Part shown: positions 7,901 to 11,743 of the stretch, in pieces
Position numbering within the stretch: position 1 is the stretch's first letter
How the letters are laid out: each line of letters begins with the position of its first letter
NCBI GenBank assembly: GCA_039182715.1
Contig: JBCDBY010000127.1
Span: 1 to 11,743 of the forward strand
From: JBCDBY01 sp039182715
GTDB lineage: Bacteria > Planctomycetota > PLA2
Direction of reading: 5' to 3'
DNA length: 11,743 nucleotides
Notes under the pieces: model-generated
Databases searched by the model: none
Told to the model about the DNA's origin: nothing
What the model saw: the letters and a program-made list of their open reading frames with translations, nothing else
Made by a program: the position numbers and the translations under genes

Positions 7901-8788
7901 GAGGAGGAGCGGAACATCCTTGGCCGCCGGTGAACGCAGGGCCAGCGCCGCTTCGTAGTGGCCGAAGTCCAGCGCCATGTCGAGCGCGTCGGCCCCCGTC
8001 CATTCGAGCGCGATGAGGGCGGCCTTGACCGTATCGGGGTCCTCTTCGTCCAGCAGCTTCGTGAGAGCCGGGTGATCCTTCGTCGATCCCGCCTGCAATG
8101 CGGCGCGCAGCCCTCGCTCCCGTCTCGATTCCTTCTTCAGGTCATCCGGGTCGAACACGACCTCCGCGATCGGCTCCTCGTCCGGCTCGGCGACCACCTC
8201 TGCCAGGCGCTTCACCCAGCGTGCTTCCCACGAATGCTCGCGGCTCACCCAGCGGCGGATGCTCGGCAGGTGCTCGCGAATGCGTGCGTGGCTCTCCGGT
8301 TCCACTTGCGCCATCGCGTGATACGCGACGACGCGCCATCGCAGCGAGTCATGCGCGATGTAGGGCTCGATCTTCTCCCTGGCCCCCGGCACCGGCTTCT
8401 CCATGAGCCAGAGCCCCATGAGCGCCTCGAACCGTACTTCGGGTGCTTCGTCGTCCAGTGCCGCCAGCACTTCGTCTGCGACGCCGAGCCGACGCAGCGC
8501 CTCGACCGCCTCGACGCGCGCCGCGACCTCCCCGGTCCGGCGCACCTGCTTCAGCGCGGGAATCGCCGCCTTGCCGACGCGGACCAGCGCATGCCCCGCG
8601 CACTGGCGCACGCACCACTCGGGATCGTCGAGCGCATCGATGATCGCGGGGATCCCGACGCCCGCCTCCCCCAGCGCCTGCACGGCGGCGTAGCGCACGC
8701 CGCGATCAGGGTCGCGGGTCAGCTCGATCAGGCCCTCGTCCGCAACGACGGCGGACGCGAGCAATACCAATCCCACCAAGAGCCTCAC
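4952..8788 (-). CDS. Secreted HEAT-repeat protein, copy 2 (HEAT-2)
   Basis: A 1278-residue paralogue of HEAT-1 with the same plan. It has a signal peptide (MRLLVGLVLLASAVVA), HEAT repeats in about residues 20-175 and 340-645, FPVLDCGE (Cys near 649), NIPAILWF, and the C-terminal WREELESNCC (Cys 1217-1218). It lies 18 bp downstream of the selenoprotein stop, in the same reading frame, which points to co-transcription and possibly translational coupling. Conservation with HEAT-1 is very high at the N-terminus (5 differences in 128 residues), weakest around residues 180-330, and strong again in the last 70 residues. The C-terminal non-repeat half and the CC pair are therefore under constraint in both copies. 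Role unknown: a periplasmic or surface scaffold, possibly a redox partner of the selenoprotein upstream, is inference. The GTG start is the first possible one after the preceding TGA. Confidence 0.85.
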   Translation of the reverse strand: MRLLVGLVLLASAVVADEGLIELTRDPDRGVRYAAVQALGEAGVGIPAIIDALDDPEWCVRQCAGHALVRVGKAAIPALKQVRRTGEVAARVEAVEALRRLGVADEVLAALDDEAPEVRFEALMGLWLMEKPVPGAREKIEPYIAHDSLRWRVVAYHAMAQVEPESHARIREHLPSIRRWVSREHSWEARWVKRLAEVVAEPDEEPIAEVVFDPDDLKKESRRERGLRAALQAGSTKDHPALTKLLDEEDPDTVKAALIALEWTGADALDMALDFGHYEAALALRSPAAKDVPLLLRALEWERTDAEHRAFLQLVGRAGSAAKAFGQRYGWEPEAGDEEMRALTVWAMGRVGLDVSAYLLDRSRTIRHIAAPFVRDRAFLRRVAGSDDRAARVLALQRLGDLRDDATLRAAARDPDPMIRIVAVQGLGARAPLSLALDPERDVRIALAGEVALESLLRDRNWRVRRASIDSFAREKRGADLLAPFLADRNLALSAAAARALKTMGAPAAFPVAQQLRDGNEASWHYAPEIFEALGADGVSAVPTLVRALAHPNMVAREAAARCLGAIGPAGRKAAPALVEALDDRWLTVISHVAMALGRMGAVEEARRAFAHPKARVRAYAAFVVGWAAGERRGLDQVRYERRFPVLDCGEPGTGLRSKRAWVANLAAAPLTYDAMSPWECERLFELSIAEGFRPGQPIDFGNTRYALGSNELPALLEYLRYAPFTEPRRSSLFGDLHRSPRGENIPAILWFHRNEDWLRNEELGNLHQPFWNTRRYREELLPFLLGREGDVWDLVADPHPISNSEGWWLRTEKLDARRERILVEAYLRPEDHDDDPTEEITARLLGGGQSRIGETLLRWATEETGLARRGDPTAIVRLARAARNDEDALGDLVEFFPRLGPATLRALLSDPTHAGRSAWHVEQIIRSASGFRGTQWHPRRLLGIEPSLRTALLDRKSVLAIARLVPGCRTHRLGRRILERGWGKGPLWSDWVLSDEHLVFLLQVDRERVLRELRRRARGGDANVRFEAQVVLARIGETSDAGLIGEDAWDQLDDAEDTSQYAEFARAALARLLDPHREPVRWASTRAGVPASIDPDEVPAEVVERCRELAARNDVEGVLRVAFPHATVRGDRYWVGSVPEWLRDDVWAHASSGRDTDWSFGALAAGGDVRARAPFWNAMRAGRYWWVVGEKGQVWLTLGDALSTLPHWREELESNCCRISGAVESVFQDLFGVGHLYGCADSGVGEPPAERVLEWFEMFGGDWEWSALHGRYFPKPE

Positions 8789-8806
8789 GCCCTTAGTGAA
8801 CGTCGA

Positions 8807-9286
8807 TCAGCTCGCTTTTTCCAGCGCGGCGTTCACTTCGTCGATCCCGCGGGCGACGACCTGGCCCTCCCCGTCGATGAGGTAGACCACCGAGCCCCAG
8901 ACCGCCTTCACGCCGAAGGCGTCGAACACGTCCTCCGCCTCGGCGAACACGCCGTACGAGACGTCGTAGTCCGCGCGGAACTGCTCGACCTCGCTCGCCG
9001 GCGCTTTCGTCACGCCCGCGACCACGACACCCTTGCCCTTGTACTTCGACTGCATCTCCACGAGACGCGGCGCATCGGCGCGTCAGCCGCTTCACGTCGG
9101 CTTGAAGAAGGCGAGGACCCGGTAGTCGGCCGCGCGGAACGCGGCTTCGTCGTCGCCGACGAAGACTCCGCCGCTCACGGCCGGCGCCTTCGTGCCTTCG
9201 AGTTCCTTGTTGTTTGCCTCGCGATAGCCTTCCTGCATGGAGGAGCAGGCGGCCAGGCCGAAGAGCAGCAGGAGCGAGCTTCGCAT
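8807..9286 (-). CDS. Thioredoxin-like selenoprotein lipoprotein with a U-S-G-U redox motif
   Basis: Read with two UGA codons as selenocysteine this is one 159-residue protein. It starts with a lipoprotein signal (MRSSLLLLFGLAAC, lipobox LAAC, lipidated Cys14) followed by a GTKAPAV entry typical of AhpC/TSA-redoxin domains. Next comes the strand VLAFFKPT, then UGA (9094-9092, residue 65), Ser, Gly, UGA (9085-9083, residue 68), RADAPRLVEMQSKYKGKG and the strand VVVAGVT. This is precisely where TlpA and thioredoxin-like proteins have FxxTWCxxCRxExP, so both redox cysteines are replaced by Sec. The second half ends with VVYLIDGEGQVV and a C-terminal helix; the usual cis-proline before this strand is absent (AVWGS). 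No other stop interrupts the frame and no frameshift is needed. The gene sits 21 bp after the PAP stop and 18 bp before HEAT-2. The likely role is extracytoplasmic membrane-anchored thiol/selenol oxidoreductase or peroxidase. The alternative, a pseudogene with two stops by chance exactly on the CxxC positions, is unlikely. Confidence 0.88.
9052..9068 (-). promoter_or_regulatory. Candidate bacterial SECIS hairpin
   Basis: On the coding strand GCGUCUC-GUG-GAGAUGC forms a 7-bp stem (one G-U pair) with the apical loop GUG. The loop begins 22 nt after the second UGA and 31 nt after the first, inside the range where SelB-binding SECIS loops occur in bacteria. A guanine opens the loop, as expected. 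A competing stem GACGCG/CGCGUC starts within the second UGA itself. The structure is hand-folded. Confidence 0.6.
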
Positions 9287-9307
9287 GGCCTCAGGATACC
9301 GCGCGAT

Positions 9308-10696
9308 CTACCGATCGAGAGCCCGTTCCAGGGCATCGCAGACCGTCTTCAGCACGATGATGCGCGCGTTGTACTTGTCGTTGGCGGCCACGAGCGTCCA
9401 GGGCGCCGCCTCCGTCGAGGTGCGCGCGAACATCTCGTCGCACGCCTCGACGTACGCGTCCCACTTGTCGCGGTTGCGGTAGTCCTCCTCGGTGATCTTG
9501 TACTGCTTGTAGGGGATCTTCTCGCGCGCCTTGAACCGCGCGAGCTGCTCGTCCCTGTCGATGTGCAGCCAGAACTTGCAGAGCGCCGCGCCGGTCTCGA
9601 CGAGCTGCTCCTCCAGGTCGCGAATCTCGTCGTACGCGCGCTGCCAGTCGTGGTCGGACGCGAACCCCTCGACGCGCTCCACCAGCACGCGGCCGTACCA
9701 GGTGCGATCGAACATCGTGATCGTGCCCGGTTGGGGCAGGTGTCGCCAGAAGCGCCAGAGGTACGGGTACGCCTTCTCCCCATCGGTCGGCGCCGCGACC
9801 GAGACCACCTTCCAGTTGCGCGCATCGACCGCCTGCGTGATGCGCCGGATTGCGCCGCCCTTGCCGCCGGCGTCCCAGCCCTCGAACGCGAACACGGCGG
9901 GGATGCCCTTCTTGCAGCACGCGTCCGAGAGCTTGTGCAGCTTCTTCTGCAGCTTCTTGCGCTTCGCGCGGTACTCCTCGCGATCCAGCGAGACCGACAG
10001 ATCCACGTCGGCGAGGCGCGGCGGACTCTCGATGTCCGCGCGATCGCGGAGCGGCGTCGCCTCGAGCGTCGTCCGCTCGCCGTCCAGTCGGTGACGCAAC
10101 GACTCCGCCACGAGCTCGCCGCACGCCAGCTTGCGGTTGCGGCTGTGCTGGGTGTCGACGATCGCCCACTCCGCCGCCGCCCAGTCGGTCTGCTGCAGCA
10201 TCTGTACGGACGGTTCATCCGGGTCGAGACGCGGCTCCTCACCGATCCACAGCTTGATCACATGCGCGCCCGCCTCGAAGAGCTGGCGCTCGAACTTGCG
10301 GATGTGGATGAGGTTGCGCGCGAACTGGAAGAGCGAGACGTCGCCGTCGTGCAGCTCGTCGTAGGCGTCGAGGATCCACCCGCCGGCGAAGATCGCGATG
10401 CGCCCGCGCGCCGGGATGCGCTGCCAGTAGCGGCGCAGGAAGAGGTCCTTGCGCTCCTTCGCCGTGCGCTCGTGCAGCGCGTGCGGCTCGACGTAGCGAG
10501 GGTCGAACCACTCGAAAAACGCGTTGAGCACCTCGTTGATCGGCTCGGGGTCGAGGCCGTTCAGAACGATCAGGACGGGGTAGTTCTCGTCCATGAGGTC
10601 GCCCTGGCAGGCGAGCAGCTGCGTGCGCAGGGCGGACTCGCGCTCCTCGTAGGCTTCCTTGCTGATTTTCTCGCCGGTTGCGCGTTTGCGGGCCAT
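9308..10696 (-). CDS. pap: Polyphosphate:AMP phosphotransferase (PAP, class II PPK2)
   Basis: This cytoplasmic enzyme transfers a phosphate from polyphosphate to AMP, giving ADP. The 462 residues contain two tandem PPK2-like P-loop domains, as expected for the PAP family of roughly 490 residues. The C-terminal domain is catalytically complete: Walker A FEGWDAGGKGGAIRR (Lys near 279), Walker B TMFDRTWYGRVLVERVEGF, then WLHIDRDEQLARF and the K-I-P-Y-K-Q-Y-K basic lid region. In the N-terminal domain the P-loop is lost: LNGLDPEPINEVLN stands where family members have an NGxxGAGKGE type motif. The ATG at 10696 begins MARKRATGEK. A TTG extending the frame to 10747 would run into the trx leader and is rejected. 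No Shine-Dalgarno precedes the ATG; a -10-like CATACT ends 6 nt before it, so a leaderless message is possible. It probably heads the PAP, selenoprotein, HEAT-2 transcript. Confidence 0.9.
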   Translation of the reverse strand: MARKRATGEKISKEAYEERESALRTQLLACQGDLMDENYPVLIVLNGLDPEPINEVLNAFFEWFDPRYVEPHALHERTAKERKDLFLRRYWQRIPARGRIAIFAGGWILDAYDELHDGDVSLFQFARNLIHIRKFERQLFEAGAHVIKLWIGEEPRLDPDEPSVQMLQQTDWAAAEWAIVDTQHSRNRKLACGELVAESLRHRLDGERTTLEATPLRDRADIESPPRLADVDLSVSLDREEYRAKRKKLQKKLHKLSDACCKKGIPAVFAFEGWDAGGKGGAIRRITQAVDARNWKVVSVAAPTDGEKAYPYLWRFWRHLPQPGTITMFDRTWYGRVLVERVEGFASDHDWQRAYDEIRDLEEQLVETGAALCKFWLHIDRDEQLARFKAREKIPYKQYKITEEDYRNRDKWDAYVEACDEMFARTSTEAAPWTLVAANDKYNARIIVLKTVCDALERALDR

Positions 10697-10758
10697 GTTT
10701 CGAGTATGGCAGACGCGCTGCAACCTCGCCCGCGTTTGTGCATCCAAGGGTGCACATC
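10697..10758. promoter_or_regulatory. Divergent PAP / thioredoxin intergenic region with a palindrome
   Basis: These 62 bp must hold the start signals of both divergent genes. TGTGCA (10737-10742) and TGCACA (10751-10756) form a perfect 6-bp inverted repeat around 8 nt that include the trx Shine-Dalgarno. It could be an operator or an RNA hairpin hiding the ribosome site. On the PAP side CATACT (10708-10703, minus strand) resembles a -10 box without a recognisable -35. Confidence 0.45.
10746..10750 (+). promoter_or_regulatory. Ribosome binding site of thioredoxin
   Basis: AAGGG lies 8 nt before the ATG at 10759, which decides this start over the in-frame ATG at 10678 that would overlap PAP. 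Confidence 0.65.
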
Positions 10759-11094
10759 ATGAGCACACAGCCGGTCCCCCTCACCGACGCGAACTTCGAA
10801 ACCGAAGCGCTGCAGGCCTCGCAGCCCGTCCTCGTCGACTTCTATGCCGACTGGTGCGGCCCCTGCCAGGCGCTGACGCCGGTGCTCGCGGAACTCGCGT
10901 CCGACTTCGAGGGCCGGGCGGTCATCGGCAAGGTCGACGTCGATGCCGCGCCCGCGCTCGCATCCCGTTACGGCGTCCGGTCCATCCCGACGCTGGTGAT
11001 CCTCCAGAACGGCGAGGAAGTCGATCGCATCGTCGGTCTCACGACGAAGCGCGCGCTGGCGGAGAAGCTGGATTCGCTTCCGGTGTCCCGATAG
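10759..11094 (+). CDS. trxA: Thioredoxin
   Basis: A 111-residue single-domain thioredoxin, the normal family length. The active site is the classical W-C-G-P-C (Cys33 and Cys36) after the strand VLVDFYAD. The buried Asp27 is present, the cis-proline is in GVRSIPTLVI (Pro77), and the last strand and helix have the expected G-x-x-x-K-x-x-L pattern. There is no signal peptide, so it is cytoplasmic and depends on thioredoxin reductase and NADPH. It is divergent from PAP with 62 bp between starts. Its last 56 bp overlap the 3' end of the methyltransferase on the opposite strand. Its ordinary cysteine motif contrasts with the U-S-G-U lipoprotein 1.5 kb away. It is a natural electron donor for MsrB at the left edge, although the two genes are not in one operon. 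Stop is TAG. Confidence 0.93.
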   Translation: MSTQPVPLTDANFETEALQASQPVLVDFYADWCGPCQALTPVLAELASDFEGRAVIGKVDVDAAPALASRYGVRSIPTLVILQNGEEVDRIVGLTTKRALAEKLDSLPVSR

Positions 11095-11578
11095 CAAGCT
11101 CCGCCACCACGCCGAATTCCAACCAGTCGTCCCGGGCATGCGGCTCGACGAGTCGCCTGACCCGGGACGCGAATTCCTCCGCGCGATCGGCGCCGACGCG
11201 CTCCCAGGCGAGTCCGGCGCGCGACTTCCACGAGAGCACGTAGTCGTCGACCGACTGCCGCCACGGCTCCGGCCCGACCCACCCGCGCTCGTCCGCGCGG
11301 AAGAGCCCGCGCGTCTCGATCTCGTCGATCAGGTCGTACGGCTCGAAGTCCTGCATCGCGGAGTACGCGCGGATCAGCGGCATCAGCTCCGACCGCCACG
11401 GGGTCTCCTCGAATCGGCAGGTCGGAATGACCGCAAGCCGTCCGCCCGGTGCAAGCCATCGGGCGAATCTCGGTAACACCACCTCCCACGTCATCCAGTG
11501 CAGGCTCTGCGGCGTCAGGATGAGATCGAACTTCTCGTCCGTCTCGAACGCCTCGGCGCTCGACTCGATCCAGGTCAC
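11039..11578 (-). CDS. SAM-dependent methyltransferase (class I), C-terminal part
   Basis: The clear part covers 179 residues from VTWIESSAEAF onward. DLILTPQSLHWMTWEVVL corresponds to motif IV and the following helix, and RFARWLAPGGRLAVI to the L-x-P-G-G-x-L strand of Methyltransf_11 type enzymes. A substrate-lid region with PYDLIDEIETRGLF and a conserved D-D-Y-V-L-S-W-K-S-R-A-G segment follows, typical of the SAM-methyltransferases annotated only as class I. The GTG at 11578 lies in the middle of the Rossmann fold and cannot be the true start. The frame stays open to about 11680, where a TAG stands, and the SAM-binding motif I is seen only in another frame. The 3' end overlaps the thioredoxin 3' end by 56 bp in antisense. 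Substrate unknown. Confidence 0.75.
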   Translation of the reverse strand: MTWIESSAEAFETDEKFDLILTPQSLHWMTWEVVLPRFARWLAPGGRLAVIPTCRFEETPWRSELMPLIRAYSAMQDFEPYDLIDEIETRGLFRADERGWVGPEPWRQSVDDYVLSWKSRAGLAWERVGADRAEEFASRVRRLVEPHARDDWLEFGVVAELAIGTPEANPASPPARASS

Positions 11579-11743
11579 GTTCGCGGCGTCGCCGCCGGGC
11601 TGCCGCGGCGCCTCGGCCAGCTTCTTCGCTGCAGGCAGGCCACACCCCGAAGGCGATCGGGCGCAGTTCGACCTGCCGTCCTACGCGCTCGCCCGCCTCC
11701 GCGACGCAGGTGTGGGCGTGGCTTCCTGGACCGGCCACTGCAC
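11579..11743 (-). other. Disturbed N-terminal coding region of the methyltransferase
   Basis: In the methyltransferase frame the stretch up to about 11650 still fits the family (SPSGCGLPAAKKLAEAPRQP, like the D-x-S-x-x-M-L-x-x-A-K segment). Upstream of that an in-frame TAG stands at 11683-11681. The glycine-rich motif I appears in a different frame (GPGSHAHTCVAEAGERVG, near 11680-11735). A frameshift near 11650-11685, either real or a sequencing error at the contig edge, explains both. Confidence 0.5.

Noticed and set aside
8789..8809. UGA readthrough fusing the selenoprotein to HEAT-2, which is in the same frame with no other stop between
   Set aside because: The domain ends naturally before this UGA and HEAT-2 begins with a signal peptide. 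No suitable SECIS hairpin was seen after it, and one-in-three chance gives the same frame.
8807..9061. A separate small gene starting at GTG 9061
   Set aside because: This GTG lies inside the helix after the redox motif and has no ribosome site; it is the C-terminal half of the selenoprotein.
9092..9286. A free-standing 64-residue lipoprotein ending at the UGA
   Set aside because: It stops in the middle of a redoxin fold, exactly at the first redox cysteine, and the rest of the fold follows in the same frame.
7958..10762. A 934-codon open frame on the plus strand, and similar long ones at 958-3213 and 4655-6514
   Set aside because: They are antisense shadows of GC-rich genes, rich in Arg, Leu and Ala, and the largest runs across PAP, the selenoprotein and HEAT-2. 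No domain or start signal supports them.
1..11743. A genetic code with UGA reassigned to an ordinary amino acid
   Set aside because: HEAT-1, HEAT-2, the methyltransferase and the selenoprotein all end at UGA at the expected length, and the large genes contain no internal UGA.

Overview
This is a GC-rich bacterial window with GTG starts, a lipobox lipoprotein and stops of all usual kinds. UGA appears to be both a stop codon and a selenocysteine (Sec) codon. A Gram-negative, Sec-using organism is likely. The large secreted HEAT-repeat proteins suggest Planctomycetota or Myxococcota, but that is only a guess.

Layout: (1) The left edge holds the first 28 codons of a methionine-R-sulfoxide reductase (msrB, minus strand), divergent from a GNAT acetyltransferase (138-674, plus). 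(2) A 20-bp tandem repeat (686-753) carries the stop codon of the first of two giant secreted HEAT-repeat paralogues, HEAT-1 (745-4578) and HEAT-2 (4952-8788). They are tandem copies 4210 bp apart at their 5' ends. (3) Upstream of HEAT-2 is the most notable gene (8807-9286). It reads as a thioredoxin-like lipoprotein of 159 residues only if two in-frame UGA codons are decoded as Sec. They sit exactly on the two cysteines of the redox motif, giving U-S-G-U, and a hairpin suited to a bacterial SECIS lies just downstream. Conventional gene calling splits it into two meaningless short ORFs or misses it. A decayed 3' end of a second copy of this gene lies in front of HEAT-1, so the duplicated block was selenoprotein plus HEAT. 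(4) Upstream of the selenoprotein is a polyphosphate:AMP phosphotransferase (PAP, 9308-10696). It is divergent from a classical WCGPC thioredoxin (10759-11094, plus), whose 3' end overlaps tail to tail with a SAM-dependent methyltransferase (minus) that runs off the right edge with a disturbed N-terminus.

Working picture: PAP, the Sec lipoprotein and HEAT-2 are tightly spaced (21 and 18 bp) on the minus strand and look like one transcript, with HEAT-1 as a downstream duplicate. The selenoprotein should be a membrane-anchored extracytoplasmic thiol/selenol oxidoreductase, and the HEAT proteins, exported by short signal peptides and carrying conserved Cys pairs, are plausible partners or substrates. 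msrB and trxA nearby give the region a redox-repair flavour. The Sec machinery itself (selA, selB, selC, selD) is not in the window.
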